DNA of 64,000 bases from Nostoc sp. TCL26-01 (GCF_013393945.1 NZ_CP040297.1:2806804-2870803); one strand, 5' to 3'. Counted from the stretch's first letter, positions 35,538 to 45,827 are shown. A program made the numbers and translations. The notes: a model not told the origin generated them from the letters alone.

Positions 35538-37158
35538 ATTGGATAGAAAAGTACTGCCGTTGTCACCAACTCAAGCCAGAAAACAGAATAGAGCATCAGA
35601 TTCTCCAGTCCCAAACCACTTGAGTGCTGTGCCTCCTTCTAGTCACACAGATAGCCCAGAAATGTCTCCAGCAGATGTTTCTCGCCAAAATCAAAATTGG
35701 ACATCGGAAATTCCCAAGACAGATGTCCCCCATGACTCAGAAAAAACATCCCCAGAGTCATTAACTAATCATCAAGTGAATGGCAATGGGCGAACAGTAC
35801 CATTAGTCACACCACCAGAAAAAGAACCACAATCATCCAATAATTCTGGTTCTGGTGGAGAAGCAACACCAGGTAATATGCAACAACAGGGGTTTTTACC
35901 TGTATTCAAAAATCCCAATTTTCTTGCTCTTTGGGGTGGTCAAGTTTTTTGTCAACTGGCAGACAAAGTTTATTTAGTGCTGATGATTGCCTTGATTAAC
36001 ACCCAGTTTCAAGCCAGTAATCAAAGCATCAGTGGTTGGGTATCAGCCTTAATGATGGCTTTTACTATCCCAGCTGTGTTATTTGGTTCTGTGGCTGGTG
36101 TGTTTGTCGATAGGTGGTCGAAAAAAACCGTGTTAGTGGCAACAAATGCTTGGCGCGGGATTTTAGTTTTAGCGATTCCTTTTCTTTTGTGGTTAACTCA
36201 TGATTGGCAACCCATCGGCGTGATACCTGTAGGTTTTGCCATCATTTTGGGTGTGACTTTTTTGGTGTCCACCTTAACACAGTTTTTTGCCCCAGCAGAA
36301 CAGGCGGCAATTCCCTTAGTTGTGAAAGAACAGGATTTACTATCGGCTAATTCTCTCTATACAACGACGATGATGGCATCAGTCATTGTCGGGTTTGCTG
36401 TGGGAGAACCACTATTGGCAATAGCTGATAGTGTTTGGTTACAACTAGGAGGTCATGGTGGACTTGGCAAAGAAATTTTAGTTGGTGGTAGTTATGCGAT
36501 CGCTAGTATCATCTTGTTATTGCTGATTACTAATGAAAAAACTCATGCCCCAGAAACTGAATTTCCTCACGTATTTTCTGACTTAAAGGACGGGTTACGT
36601 TACCTCAAAGAAAATTATCGCGTCCGCAATGCTTTATTACAACTGACAATTTTATTTTCTGTCTTTGCCGCCTTAACTGTTTTGGCAGTCCGCATGGCAG
36701 AAATTATTCCTCACTTAAAAGCCTCTCAGTTCGGCTTTTTACTGGCGGCTGGTGGTGTAGGGATTGCGGCAGGAGCCACAATTCTCGGTCAGTTTGGTCA
36801 ACGTTTCTCTTATACTCAACTCAGCCTTTGTGGTTGTTTGGGCATGGCAGCATCTTTAGTAGGTTTAGCAGTATTTACCACACAACTATGGTTAATCTTA
36901 CTACTAGTAACCCTACTAGGTATTTTTGGTTCACTGGTGGGTATCCCTATGCAGACAGCCATCCAAACCGAAACCTTGCCAGAAATGCGTGGTAAAGTAT
37001 TTGGCTTACAAAACAACGTCATCAATATTGCCCTTTCTCTACCCTTGGCTTTAGCAGGTGTAGCCGAAACCTTTGTGGGATTAAAAGCTGTGTTTTTAGG
37101 ACTAGCAGCGATCGTCTTTTCTGGAGGGATATTAACTTGGTATAACTCTCGTGATTAA
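35521..37158 (+). CDS. MFS transporter with long disordered N-terminus
   Basis: 545 residues from ATG 35521 (an in-frame TTG at 35509 is less likely). The first 115 residues are polar, rich in Ser, Pro, Asn and Gln, and likely disordered. Then about 12 helices begin at [26 protein letters not shown]. The loop [19 protein letters not shown] is the MFS motif A region. It resembles the MFS_3 (EntS-like) exporters. Substrate unknown. Overlaps recO by 17 bases. Confidence 0.85.
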   Translation: MMQPSELDRKVLPLSPTQARKQNRASDSPVPNHLSAVPPSSHTDSPEMSPADVSRQNQNWTSEIPKTDVPHDSEKTSPESLTNHQVNGNGRTVPLVTPPEKEPQSSNNSGSGGEATPGNMQQQGFLPVFKNPNFLALWGGQVFCQLADKVYLVLMIALINTQFQASNQSISGWVSALMMAFTIPAVLFGSVAGVFVDRWSKKTVLVATNAWRGILVLAIPFLLWLTHDWQPIGVIPVGFAIILGVTFLVSTLTQFFAPAEQAAIPLVVKEQDLLSANSLYTTTMMASVIVGFAVGEPLLAIADSVWLQLGGHGGLGKEILVGGSYAIASIILLLLITNEKTHAPETEFPHVFSDLKDGLRYLKENYRVRNALLQLTILFSVFAALTVLAVRMAEIIPHLKASQFGFLLAAGGVGIAAGATILGQFGQRFSYTQLSLCGCLGMAASLVGLAVFTTQLWLILLLVTLLGIFGSLVGIPMQTAIQTETLPEMRGKVFGLQNNVINIALSLPLALAGVAETFVGLKAVFLGLAAIVFSGGILTWYNSRD

Positions 37159-37487
37159 TTGGCGAATTTAGTGCTATTTGTATCCAATTATTAACAGACT
37201 GAAAGCTTTTGCTTTCATGGTAAACTGATCTCAGAAAAATTTATCCCAAACTTGCTGGTGAGCAATCTGATGTCAGCCAGTCAAATTTGGGGGAAAAGTA
37301 CATCTATGTACAAATAAAAAACAAAACAAATAAGCCTAAAAATTATCTGGTTTAACGAACCTTATATGAGGTTTCTTAGCTGGTATAAATTAATTAAGTA
37401 AATAGCCAGCAAGTCAAACAAGATAAACGACACCACAAAAACATCAAAATAAATAATTAACCACGCTCTTCTGATAGCTGATAAAGA
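37159..37487. other. Intergenic region, one small hairpin
   Basis: TGAAAGC-TTTT-GCTTTCA (37200-37217), 40 bases after the MFS stop, may help end that transcript but lacks a T tract. Nothing else is recognised; the promoter of the glycosyltransferase gene should lie here. Confidence 0.5.
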
Positions 37488-38636
37488 ATGCGTATAGCCT
37501 GGATTGGAAAAAAATCACCCTTTTGTGGCAACGTCACTTACAGTCGAGAAGTTACCAATGCCTTATTAGATAGAGGACATCAAGTTAGCTTTCTCCACTT
37601 TGCCCAAGAAGAATCGGAAACAGATAATTGGCCAAATTTCCAAGAGGTTTCTCTACCTTTTATATATAAATCGCAGGTTTATACCATTCCCACCTTCAAA
37701 GCAACCAAGGTTTTAACTGATTCACTCCGGGAAATCAAGCCAGACGTAGTCCATGCTTCTTTGACTTTGTCCCCTCTCGACTTTGTTTTACCAGAAATTT
37801 GTGAACAGTTAAATTTACCCCTGATTGCCACCTTTCACACACCCTTTGCAGGTAAAGGGGCAAAACTCATATCTGGCACACAACTCCTAGCCTATCAACT
37901 CTACGCACCCTTTTTAGGTAACTACGATCGCGTGATTGTATTTTCGCAAATCCAGCGAGAACTACTAGCACGTATGGGTGTACAAGAAAAAAATATTGCT
38001 GTTATTCCCAATGGTGTAAACACGAATAAATATTCACCAGGTTATTCGCAAATCAAAACCGAATTCCAAGCAGAACGCTTGTTTGTCTATCAAGGCCGGA
38101 TAGCCCCGGAAAAAAATGTAGAATCCCTGTTGAGAGCTTGGAAGCAGGCAGATATGGGTTCTAGTAGTAAGTTATTAATTGTGGGTGATGGCCCTCTCAG
38201 GGCTTCTCTAGAACCGTTTTATGGTTTAGATTACGGCATCATCTGGTTAGGATTTGTCGCTGATGAAGACCGTCGAGTCGAAATTCTCCGTGGTGCAGAT
38301 GTATTTATTTTACCTTCTTTAGTAGAAGGATTATCTTTATCATTATTAGAAGCAATGGCTTGTGGATTAGCTTGCCTAGCAACAGATGTCGGTGCAGATG
38401 GAGAAGTATTAGAGAAAGGTGCAGGGGTAGTGATGAGTACGAAAACCGTGCGATCGCAACTCAGAACCCTCTTGCCATTATTCCAAGATCATCCCGAATT
38501 AACAACTGTTTTGGGACAAAAAGCCAGAAAACGAGTAGAAGAGCTTTATACTCTCAAGAAAAATATTACTCAGCTAGAAGAACTATACAGTGAAGTTTTA
38601 GTCCAGCGTCCTCTCAAACTCAGTTGGGGAGCCTAG
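37488..38636 (+). CDS. Family 4 glycosyltransferase (GT-B)
   Basis: 382 residues. MRIAWIGKKSPFCGNVTYSREVTNALLDRGHQVSFL at the N-terminus, HASLTLSPLDFVLPEI and FHTPFAG in the middle, then the GT4 donor-site motifs VYQGRIAPEKNVESLLRAW, LLIVGDGPLRASLEP and FILPSLVEGLSLSLLEAMACGLACLATDVGADGE. Transfers a sugar from a nucleotide donor to a lipid or polysaccharide. It converges with another GT4 gene 147 bases downstream. Confidence 0.9.
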   Translation: MRIAWIGKKSPFCGNVTYSREVTNALLDRGHQVSFLHFAQEESETDNWPNFQEVSLPFIYKSQVYTIPTFKATKVLTDSLREIKPDVVHASLTLSPLDFVLPEICEQLNLPLIATFHTPFAGKGAKLISGTQLLAYQLYAPFLGNYDRVIVFSQIQRELLARMGVQEKNIAVIPNGVNTNKYSPGYSQIKTEFQAERLFVYQGRIAPEKNVESLLRAWKQADMGSSSKLLIVGDGPLRASLEPFYGLDYGIIWLGFVADEDRRVEILRGADVFILPSLVEGLSLSLLEAMACGLACLATDVGADGEVLEKGAGVVMSTKTVRSQLRTLLPLFQDHPELTTVLGQKARKRVEELYTLKKNITQLEELYSEVLVQRPLKLSWGA

Positions 38637-38782
38637 AGACTTGACTGATGCAGAAAGATGATATTTTGAGAGTGTCAGGGTGTCAAAACCTTATTCCTAA
38701 ATAGTTAGGGCATGGGAAATTTGAAATCCCATACCCTGCATTTTCAAAGCGTTTTGATTTACTGGTGAGCTATGGACGAAGC

Positions 38783-40054
38783 TTATACTTCTTGCTTAGA
38801 CACAACCTTAGTATCAACTGTTTGACTAACTGTAGTGAGTGAGTCAAACAAATCTTCGTATTGATTTAATGCTTGCTCAAAAGCATATTGCTCAATAGCA
38901 TATTTTCGACTGTTATAACCCAGTGTTTTGGTTTTTTCTGGGTGTTCATACAAGTCTAAAATGGCTGTTGTTAAAGCTTGGGGATTTTCTGGCGCAACTA
39001 CAACACCACCACCACTCTGTCTTACCGCTTTAGCAGCTGTACCATTATCAGGTACAGATGCGATTAAAGCTCTGCCACTAGCCAGTAAGACTTGAATTTT
39101 GGACGGCATATTAAAGGAAATTACATTTTTCTTTTGCACAACTAAACCAACATCTGCCGCAGCCAGCATTTCTGGTAAATGTTCTCGTGGTTGAAAAGGT
39201 AGCAACAAGACATTATCAGCACCGCAGTCCAGACAATATTGTTGTAACCGCTTTAAACCTTTAGCTTCACCAGCAATTACAAAGCTAATTTCTGGGATAT
39301 GACGTAGTTGTGCGGCAGATTGAATGACAGTTTCCAAGCCTTGAGTCAGAGCAATATTGCCTGAATACAAAACTACAAACTTGTCATTCAGGTTATGTGC
39401 AGCACGGAAAGAATTATTGTCTTTTGGTAGAGGACGAATAAAATTCACATCAACCCAGTTAGGTATCTGCTCAATTTTGTCAGGTGATACACCTTTAGAA
39501 ACTAAATTGTCCACAAACCCATCAGCAATCACGCTAATTTTCGTAGCACTGCGATAGGCAAATTTTTCTAATATGGAAAATACTTTAATTAGCCACTTAT
39601 TTTTCAGCAATCCCACATGGATAGCTGCTTCTGGCAATATATCTTGGAGATTCAAAACTACCGGACAAGCTCGTAACCATCCCAGTAGAGATGCAGGTAC
39701 ACAAACAGGTAATGATGGAGATGTTGACAAAATTACATCAGGTCGCCAACCGAAAAGAGCAGGCAAAAAACTAGTAACGACGAAGCTAGCATCTAGTAAT
39801 ACTCTGTCTATTAATTTCGGTTGCGGACGAATCCAGACGAAACTACGTTGTATTTGGACACCATTTTTGTATTCCTTAACGTACCACTTACCACGGTAAG
39901 CTTCGTAAATTTGTCGCTCAGGGTAATTAGGCATAGCTGTGACTACACGCACTTGATGTCCGCGCTTGGCTAATCCCTCTGCTAATTCCGTCATTAACGG
40001 GGCAATACCAATTGGTTCTGGATAGTAGTTGTAGGAGTAAATCAGAATCCGCAT
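38783..40054 (-). CDS. WcaI-like family 4 glycosyltransferase
   Basis: 423 residues. The start MRILIYSYNYYPEPIGIAPLMTELAEGLAKRGHQVRVVTAMPNYPE and VLNLQDILPEAAIHVG are typical of WcaI-type enzymes of exopolysaccharide synthesis. Donor-site region: LYSGNIALTQGLETVIQSA, FVIAGEAKG and FQPREHLPEMLAAADVGLV. No other polysaccharide genes adjoin except the convergent GT4 gene. Confidence 0.87.
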   Translation of the reverse strand: MRILIYSYNYYPEPIGIAPLMTELAEGLAKRGHQVRVVTAMPNYPERQIYEAYRGKWYVKEYKNGVQIQRSFVWIRPQPKLIDRVLLDASFVVTSFLPALFGWRPDVILSTSPSLPVCVPASLLGWLRACPVVLNLQDILPEAAIHVGLLKNKWLIKVFSILEKFAYRSATKISVIADGFVDNLVSKGVSPDKIEQIPNWVDVNFIRPLPKDNNSFRAAHNLNDKFVVLYSGNIALTQGLETVIQSAAQLRHIPEISFVIAGEAKGLKRLQQYCLDCGADNVLLLPFQPREHLPEMLAAADVGLVVQKKNVISFNMPSKIQVLLASGRALIASVPDNGTAAKAVRQSGGGVVVAPENPQALTTAILDLYEHPEKTKTLGYNSRKYAIEQYAFEQALNQYEDLFDSLTTVSQTVDTKVVSKQEV

Positions 40055-40652
40055 AACAAATTAGTCAGAGTTCCCTGGCTGGTTTAAATAATAAAACAAG
40101 TGTTGAGATTGCTTTTTCGTAATAAAGCACCTGTATTTGATTCTGACTTTAGATTATCTTCTTTGTCAGTAGGCTTAATTGAAGATTCAGTGAAATTTAT
40201 TACTAACTTCTTAAGTATGGCGTGGCATATTCAATACTGCTGATTAATGAGATGTGATTTATGACTTAAGTAGCTAGTATAAGGGTAATCTCCATGACAA
40301 GTGATTAAAGTTTCTAGCAATATCTAGCAAAACTTTGTTAAGGGTAAGTAAAATTAGGGTAATTTATCACTCTTATATCTGAGAGCAGCAGTATTTGTGA
40401 CAGAGTAAATACCTGTGTCGAGTAGAAAATATTCTCTGTACAGACTGGGAGTTGAAATTTTTCTATGAGGGTAATCTAACTGGATCTTCGGAAAAATCAG
40501 TTGATAAGTTTGAAGATTTAGTTAATTTATAAATTTAATGAATAGATATGCTAATGGTTCATCACATTAATTTTGCTGGATTGTAAGATCCTGGGCTTGT
40601 TCAAGAATTTGAGGTTTTCAATCAGAATTAATGAGACATATCTCTAAGTAAT
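40055..40652. other. 600-base intergenic region with scattered AGGGTAA motifs
   Basis: No gene or strong hairpin is seen. The motif AGGGTAA occurs about five times (near 40278, 40340, 40357 and 40470), which could be coincidence or a binding site array. It contains the upstream region of the WcaI-like gene and the downstream region of aapP. Confidence 0.35.
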
Positions 40653-41393
40653 TTAAAGAATTTGAGATAAGAATTTACGAGTGCGTTCTTCCTGGGGTTG
40701 GGTGAAGAATTTATCTGGGGTAGCTGATTCGATCAGGTTTCCACCATCCATTAAAACGACTCGATCTGCAACCTCACGAGCAAACCCAACCTCGTGAGTA
40801 ACTACTACCATTGTCATCCCATCACGAGCTAGATTTCGCATCACGTCTAGAACTTCTCTTACCATTTCTGGATCTAAAGCCGATGTGGGTTCATCAAATA
40901 ACATGATTTTAGGCTGCATCGCCAAAGCACGAGCGATCGCTACTCGTTGTTGCTGTCCCCCAGATAATTGTCCTGGGTATTTGTGCGCTTGTTCTAAAAT
41001 TCCTACTCTTTCTAATAACTGCATAGCTAATTCTTCAGCTTTAGCTTTCTTCGCACGTCTTACCCAAATAGGCGCTAGGGTGATATTTTGCAGTACTGTC
41101 AAATGGGGAAATAAATTAAACTGTTGAAATACCATTCCCACTTCTCGACGGATAGCTTCAATATTTCGCAAGTCGTGGCTGAGGGTAATGCCATCAATTG
41201 TAATTTTCCCTTGTTGGTATTCTTCTAAAGCATTGAATGTACGGATAAATGTTGACTTACCTGAGCCTGAAGGCCCCATTAAAACAACAACTTCCCCTCG
41301 ATTTACTGTTAAACTTACACCTTGGAGAACATGAAATTTTCCATACCACTTGTGAACATCTTCAGCAATAATTATTGATGTTTGTTCTGTCAC
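40653..41393 (-). CDS. aapP: Polar/general L-amino-acid ABC transporter, ATP-binding subunit
   Basis: 246 residues. Walker [11 protein letters not shown] loop [13 protein letters not shown], signature [15 protein letters not shown], Walker [15 protein letters not shown] and switch histidine VVVTHEVGF. The whole resembles GlnQ/AapP/BztD. It is the last gene of a four-gene minus-strand set: binding protein, two permeases, ATPase. In Anabaena the comparable permease N-II is called NatFGH with BgtA; which name applies here is not proved. Confidence 0.92.
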   Translation of the reverse strand: MTEQTSIIIAEDVHKWYGKFHVLQGVSLTVNRGEVVVLMGPSGSGKSTFIRTFNALEEYQQGKITIDGITLSHDLRNIEAIRREVGMVFQQFNLFPHLTVLQNITLAPIWVRRAKKAKAEELAMQLLERVGILEQAHKYPGQLSGGQQQRVAIARALAMQPKIMLFDEPTSALDPEMVREVLDVMRNLARDGMTMVVVTHEVGFAREVADRVVLMDGGNLIESATPDKFFTQPQEERTRKFLSQIL

Positions 41394-41420
41394 AGATTTA
41401 TCCTCATTTTTAAAAACTAA

Positions 41421-42572
41421 CTAATTATTATTTAACTGCCTTTCCAATCTCCGAGAAGCCAAAGACATTGAATAACAAAATACCCAATAAATCAAACCAA
41501 TAAATAGATAAACTTCTGGATAACGGCCGATAAACTGGGGCTGTGCCAAAATTGAACGAGCAATACCCGTCAATTCTACTAAGCCAACAAGAGATAATAA
41601 TGAAGTATCTTTAAATAAACCAATAAATTGCCCAACAATTGCGGGAATAACTGCCCGTAAAGCTTGTGGCAATACAATTAATATAACTAGAAATGGTGTA
41701 TTTAATCCTAATGCTTTTGCCGCTTCCACTTGTCCACGAGAAACATTTTGTAGTCCACCACGGATGTTTTCTGCCATATAAGCAGCACTGAATAATACTA
41801 ATCCAGCGATCGCTCGCAAAACTCGATCTAATCGAACATCAGATGAGAGAAACAACGGTAACATGACCTGAGCGAGAAATAGAATTCCAATTAAGGGAAC
41901 TCCTCTGATAATTTCAATATAAAAAATACTAAACCAGCGTATTACGGGTAAATTGCTAGTCCTTCCTAAAGCGAGTAAAATCCCAATCGGAAAAGAAAGT
42001 ACAATACTTACTGCTGCCATAAGTAGAGTTAGTAGCAAACCATTCCATAAATTACTAGAGACAGATTGTAAACCAAATCCACCGCCGATTAACCACAAAA
42101 TCACAGGGAAAGACAATAGCCATATCAGAGAAAGCCAAGGACTAACTAATTTTGTCAACTTTGCACCTAGCCAGTAACCAGGAATGAGTAAAGCTGCAAT
42201 TAAAAACAACCAAAGACGAGATATTAAATCTACAGGAAAAACAATTATTAATAAACCAAAGATGACAGCAAATATGCTAACTATCCGCCGTGTCAGTCTT
42301 TGTGTACCTAAGAAAACACCTGCCGTTATCGCTCCTAAAATAGAAGCGATCGCCAGTACAATCCAAATCCGCCAATACTCATTTTGTGGATATCTACCAA
42401 CTAAAAATAAACGTAAATTGACCTGAATTACTGCCCATTGTGCTTGAGTAGTTGCCCAAATAAGCAATCCTCGCACCACCCAAAACAGTAATACCAAACA
42501 GATAACAGTTAATATGCTGTTATACCAAGTACTAAATAAATTTTTACGCAGCCAAATTAATTGTTTAGTCAT
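41421..42572 (-). CDS. aapM: Polar/general L-amino-acid ABC transporter permease 2 (AapM/BztC/NatH type)
   Basis: 383 residues, about eight helices. The early SILTVICLVLLFWVVRGLLIWATTQAQWAVI and the late permease core SFPIGILLALGRTSNLPVIRWFSIFYIEIIRGVPLIGILFLAQ, with the EAA loop VEAAKALGLNTPFLVILIVLPQALRAVIPAIV, match AapM/BztC. The ATG (42572) lies within a TAATGAC heptamer of the intergenic array, and no purine-rich ribosome site is evident. Ends 28 bases before aapP. Confidence 0.88.
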   Translation of the reverse strand: MTKQLIWLRKNLFSTWYNSILTVICLVLLFWVVRGLLIWATTQAQWAVIQVNLRLFLVGRYPQNEYWRIWIVLAIASILGAITAGVFLGTQRLTRRIVSIFAVIFGLLIIVFPVDLISRLWLFLIAALLIPGYWLGAKLTKLVSPWLSLIWLLSFPVILWLIGGGFGLQSVSSNLWNGLLLTLLMAAVSIVLSFPIGILLALGRTSNLPVIRWFSIFYIEIIRGVPLIGILFLAQVMLPLFLSSDVRLDRVLRAIAGLVLFSAAYMAENIRGGLQNVSRGQVEAAKALGLNTPFLVILIVLPQALRAVIPAIVGQFIGLFKDTSLLSLVGLVELTGIARSILAQPQFIGRYPEVYLFIGLIYWVFCYSMSLASRRLERQLNNN

Positions 42573-42640
42573 TAGTCAATTGTCAATAGTCATTGCTAAA
42601 ATTCCTACCCATTACCTATTACCCATTACCCAATCTCCAG
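42573..42640. repeat. Heptamer array and CCCATTA units between aapQ and aapM
   Basis: GTCAATA/GTCATTG-type heptamers are followed by ACCCATTACC units. The first heptamer includes the aapM start codon. Confidence 0.7.
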
Positions 42641-42654
42641 CAACTTTTGAATTT

Positions 42655-42722
42655 TGTTAGCGCAGCGTTAGCGAGTCCGCGATAGCGCAGCGTTAGCGAC
42701 GCAGGAGCGTCGCGTCATTTTG
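42655..42722. repeat. GC-rich dispersed repeat with GCGCAGCGTTAGCGA direct repeats
   Basis: GCGCAGCGTTAGCGA occurs twice (about 42661 and 42687), followed by a GACGC...GCGTC hairpin. Flanked by TTTGAATTTT on both sides. It stands out from the AT-rich surroundings. Confidence 0.6.
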
Positions 42723-42734
42723 AATTTTGAATTG

Positions 42735-43655
42735 TTATCTCTCCTTAATTTGCACTGTACGATTAAACCAATTCATGACTAGGGAGATAGTCAAACTGAG
42801 GATGAGATAAGTTAGTGTTAGTAGTAACATGACTTCTACAGCTTTGCCAGTTTGATTAAAGGTGGTAGAGGCGACAAAATAGAGATCAGGATAGCCGACA
42901 GCGATCGCTAAACTGGAGTTTTTGGTGAGGTTAAGATATTGGCTTGTCAGTGGGGGAATAATTACGCGCAAGGCTTGGGGAAAAATGACTAGACGCATAA
43001 TTAGGACTGGTTTTAAACCGAGCGATCGCGCTGCTTCCCATTGACCCCTAGATACTGATTGAATCCCACCTCTAACAATTTCGGTAATGAAAGCACCAGT
43101 ATATAAAGTCAACCCTAAAAGTAAAGTGGAAAACTCTGGAGATAAAGTAAACCAAGGTAGTTGTATTCCATTTTGACTAAAGCCAACCAATCCCCAAATA
43201 GAAATTTTGTTCTCTGTTTTAGGGAAAGTAAGAAAAACTGCAAAGTACCAAAATAGCAACTGTAAAAGTAAAGGCGTATTCCGGAAAATTTCTACATAAA
43301 TTAGTGCAATATTTCGCACTAGCCAATTATCAGATAATCTAGCAACTCCAGCAAAAACTCCAACAATTGTTGTCAGGATAATACCTGTAATTGCTATTCG
43401 CAATGAATTAACAAGTCCCACCCACAAGGCGCGGCTATAAGTGTCAGATGGTTGATAAGAAACTACTGTTTCGCCAATATCAAAAGATGCTTGCTGATTG
43501 AGGAAATCAAAACCAAACTGAAGACCCAATTGCTGTAAATTGCGACTAAGGTTACTCAAAAGTATAGTCACCACAATTGCGACTACAAACACAGCAATCA
43601 GTTGTCCAGCAATGTACCAAAAGCGTTGATCTCGCCAAAAAGGGGGTTTAGTCAT
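42735..43655 (-). CDS. aapQ: Polar/general L-amino-acid ABC transporter permease 1 (AapQ/BztB/NatG type)
   Basis: 306 residues. The periplasmic stretch LQFGFDFLNQQASFDIGETVVSYQPSDTYSRALWVGLVNSLR is diagnostic for AapQ/BztB. Then ARLSDNWLVRNIALIYVEIFRNTPLLLQLLFWYFAVF and the EAA loop WEAARSLGLKPVLIMRLVIFPQALRVIIPPLTSQYLNL. It is shorter than many AapQ proteins, lacking extra helices. Its ATG (43655) is part of a CAATGAC heptamer array. Confidence 0.9.
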   Translation of the reverse strand: MTKPPFWRDQRFWYIAGQLIAVFVVAIVVTILLSNLSRNLQQLGLQFGFDFLNQQASFDIGETVVSYQPSDTYSRALWVGLVNSLRIAITGIILTTIVGVFAGVARLSDNWLVRNIALIYVEIFRNTPLLLQLLFWYFAVFLTFPKTENKISIWGLVGFSQNGIQLPWFTLSPEFSTLLLGLTLYTGAFITEIVRGGIQSVSRGQWEAARSLGLKPVLIMRLVIFPQALRVIIPPLTSQYLNLTKNSSLAIAVGYPDLYFVASTTFNQTGKAVEVMLLLTLTYLILSLTISLVMNWFNRTVQIKER

Positions 43656-43738
43656 TGGTCATTGGTCAATAGTCAATAGTCATTAGTCAGTGGTCATTAG
43701 CAATTCTTATTCTCTCACTCCCTCACTCGCTCACTCCC
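43656..43738. repeat. STRR heptamer array plus CTCACTCC octamers
   Basis: GTCATTG/GTCAATA heptamers then CTCACTCC units, between aapJ and aapQ; joined to R1 copy 2. Confidence 0.8.
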
Positions 43739-43739
43739 T

Positions 43740-43780
43740 ACTCAGCACGGGCTAAACGCCCCGCTTCCGCTAACAGCACT
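43740..43780 (-). repeat. Dispersed repeat R1, copy 2
   Basis: Nearly identical to copy 1 (one difference, GGGCTAAAC for GGGCTGAAC), same strand, next to the same kind of octamer array. Confidence 0.8.
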
Positions 43781-43804
43781 CAGTACTCTCTGACTCCTCT
43801 TTTC

Positions 43805-44875
43805 TTAGCGAAAAGGTGGAGAATATAAAAGTCCGCCTTTTGTCCAGAGTTGATTTTGACCACGGGCTAGGTTTAGTTTGGTTTTGGGGCCGAGATTGCG
43901 ATCGTAAACTTCGGCGTAATTACCGACGTGTTTGATTACTCTAGCAGCGAAGTCATTAGTTAAACCAAGTCCTTCGCCTAATTTACCTTCAGTGCCTAAA
44001 AAGCGTTTAATATCTGGGTCGTTACTATTAGCAAATTGACCTATATTTTGGGAGTTGATCCCCAACTCCTCACCTTTGAGTAAGGCATAAATTACCCAAC
44101 TTACAGTATCACTCCATTTGGTGTCCCCTTTGGCAACGGCTGGGGCAAGTGGTTCTGAAGAAATAGCTTCATCTAAAATCAAATTGTCTTCTGGTTTGGG
44201 TAAAAGCGCACCGCGTGAAACCAAAGCTGAACGGTCGGCTGTAATAGCGTCACATCGCCCCTCAGCGTAAGTAGCAAATGTAATGTTAACGTCTTCAAAT
44301 ACCACTGGTTTATAGGTAATATTCCGTTTCCGCATTTGGTCTGCTAAATTTTGCTCAGTGGTGGTTCCAGTTTGTACACAGATTGCTTTGTCTTTGAGGT
44401 CTGTTAAAGATTTAATCCCACTATTTTTGCGAACCATGATGGCTTGGCCGTCGTAAAAGACAACGGGTGCAAATGCCAAACCAACCGAGGTAGCGCGGCT
44501 GAGTGTCCAGGTAGTGTTGCGGCTGAGAATATCAACTTCACCAGTTTGCAAGGCTGTAAATCTTTCTTTGGCGTTGAGGTTGCGGAATTCTACTGCATCT
44601 GGGTTGTCAAATAAAGCAGATGCGACAGCGCGACAGACATCTACATCAATACCGCTATATTTACCGTCAGTTCCCACAAAGCTGAATCCTGGGACTTCGC
44701 CACTGACACCGCAAATTAACTGACCGCGATTTTTGACAGTATTCCAGCGATCGCGTACTGTTGGTGCTGTTGTTGTACTTGCTCCAGTTGTATTTGCTGT
44801 TGGTGCTGAGTTTCCGCTACAAGCAGTAGTAGCAACAAAGAAAGATGCAGCCAAGCAGAAAACTGACCTTTTCAT
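43805..44875 (-). CDS. aapJ: Polar/general L-amino-acid ABC transporter substrate-binding protein (AapJ/BztA/NatF type)
   Basis: 356 residues. Signal peptide with a lipobox-like FFVATTACSG, so probably a lipoprotein. Family core: RGQLICGVSGEVPGFSFVGTDGKYSGIDVDVCRAVASALF, NAKERFTALQTGEVDILSRNTTWTLSRAT and a C-terminal NLGPKTKLNLARGQNQLWTKGGLLYSPPFR. It catches amino acids in the periplasm for the downstream AapQ-AapM-AapP pump. First gene of the set. No GTAN8TAC NtcA site is seen upstream. Confidence 0.92.
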   Translation of the reverse strand: MKRSVFCLAASFFVATTACSGNSAPTANTTGASTTTAPTVRDRWNTVKNRGQLICGVSGEVPGFSFVGTDGKYSGIDVDVCRAVASALFDNPDAVEFRNLNAKERFTALQTGEVDILSRNTTWTLSRATSVGLAFAPVVFYDGQAIMVRKNSGIKSLTDLKDKAICVQTGTTTEQNLADQMRKRNITYKPVVFEDVNITFATYAEGRCDAITADRSALVSRGALLPKPEDNLILDEAISSEPLAPAVAKGDTKWSDTVSWVIYALLKGEELGINSQNIGQFANSNDPDIKRFLGTEGKLGEGLGLTNDFAARVIKHVGNYAEVYDRNLGPKTKLNLARGQNQLWTKGGLLYSPPFR

Positions 44876-44923
44876 AGATTTCTAGGATAATCCTTGTTTT
44901 TAAACTAATAATTATATTTATCG

Positions 44924-44981
44924 ATAGTCATTAGTCATTAGTCATTGGTCAATAGTCAATAGTCATTGGTCATTGGTCATT
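44924..44981. repeat. STRR array of GTCATTA/GTCATTG/GTCAATA heptamers
   Basis: Eight heptamers in the gap upstream of aapJ. Confidence 0.8.
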
Positions 44982-45106
44982 ATTTCTTCATTTTGAATTT
45001 TGAATTGATTTTGCACTCACTACTCATTACTCATTACTCTTTCAAGTCAGCTATACTCCAAAGTGATACCCTCACTATATACTGAAATTTTCTAGGGCTG
45101 GATTTT

Positions 45107-45751
45107 ATGACATCCTATGCAACCTCCTCTGCCAAAGCGGAAATGAGTGAACTCCGGCGGTTAAAAGGCTTACTACCGCCAGAATTGCAGAGTTGGGTCA
45201 CTGTTGAAGGCACAACTGAAGTCAATCCACCCCTGATCCGTAGCGAAGAAATTGGCAAAGACCAGGTAGAAATTCAAATTGACTTGGTGAAATGGGATGC
45301 TCTCGCAATGGATCAGCGTAATCTGCTGTTCTGGCATGAAGTTGCTCGCATTCAAAATGACACTATTCCCAAAGATGGTTGGGAAATGGCAGCATTAGCT
45401 ATTGGTTTAGGTGGTGCTGTAGGTGAATTGTGGGTACAGGATGGATTGTTGTTAGTGTTAGCTGTGGCGCTATGTGGCGTTTCTGGCTGGCGACTTTATC
45501 AAAAGAATAATGGGGAAAAGCAACAGAGAGAATTACTGGATGCGGATGAGAAAGCGATCGCTTTAGCAACCCGTTTCGGTTATAGTCTCCCTAATGCCTA
45601 TAAGAGTCTTGGTAGCGCTTTAAAAACCCTGATTGATACAACTCCTAGTAAGCGTCAACGTTCTCGATATGAAGCTAGACTTTCAGCACTTAAACGCAGT
45701 GCTAACAAAGCAAAAGCTAAGTCTCGTACTACAGATGAAGATGGGTTGTAA
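45107..45751 (+). CDS. DUF3318 protein with paired hydrophobic segment
   Basis: 214 residues. ELRRLKGLLPPELQSWVTVEGTTEVNPPLI, DLVKWDALAMDQRNLLFWHEVARIQND and a hydrophobic pair (AALAIGLGGAVGELWVQDGLLLVLAVALCGVSGWRLY) are typical of cyanobacterial DUF3318. The WHEVARIQ segment recalls a metallopeptidase-like HExxR helix, but no further ligands are evident. C-terminus is basic (RSANKAKAKSR). Function unknown. A strong hairpin follows at 45763. Confidence 0.8.
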   Translation: MTSYATSSAKAEMSELRRLKGLLPPELQSWVTVEGTTEVNPPLIRSEEIGKDQVEIQIDLVKWDALAMDQRNLLFWHEVARIQNDTIPKDGWEMAALAIGLGGAVGELWVQDGLLLVLAVALCGVSGWRLYQKNNGEKQQRELLDADEKAIALATRFGYSLPNAYKSLGSALKTLIDTTPSKRQRSRYEARLSALKRSANKAKAKSRTTDEDGL

Positions 45752-45762
45752 AAACGCCAGAT

Positions 45763-45800
45763 ATCCTACGGGAAGCCCGTTTTTGGCTTGCCCGTAGGAT
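45763..45800. terminator. Long hairpin between convergent genes
   Basis: ATCCTACGGG (45763-45772) with CCCGTAGGAT (45791-45800), continued inward by AAGCC/GGCTT, loop CGTTTTT and one bulged G. It lies 11 bases past the DUF3318 stop and can serve both converging genes. No T tract follows, so termination is inferred. Confidence 0.65.
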
Positions 45801-45827
45801 AATCATGTCTGTGGCTCTTTTGACTAC

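Noticed and set aside
45173..45355. Antisense frame in the DUF3318 gene
   Set aside because: Shadow of a well-supported gene, no independent evidence.
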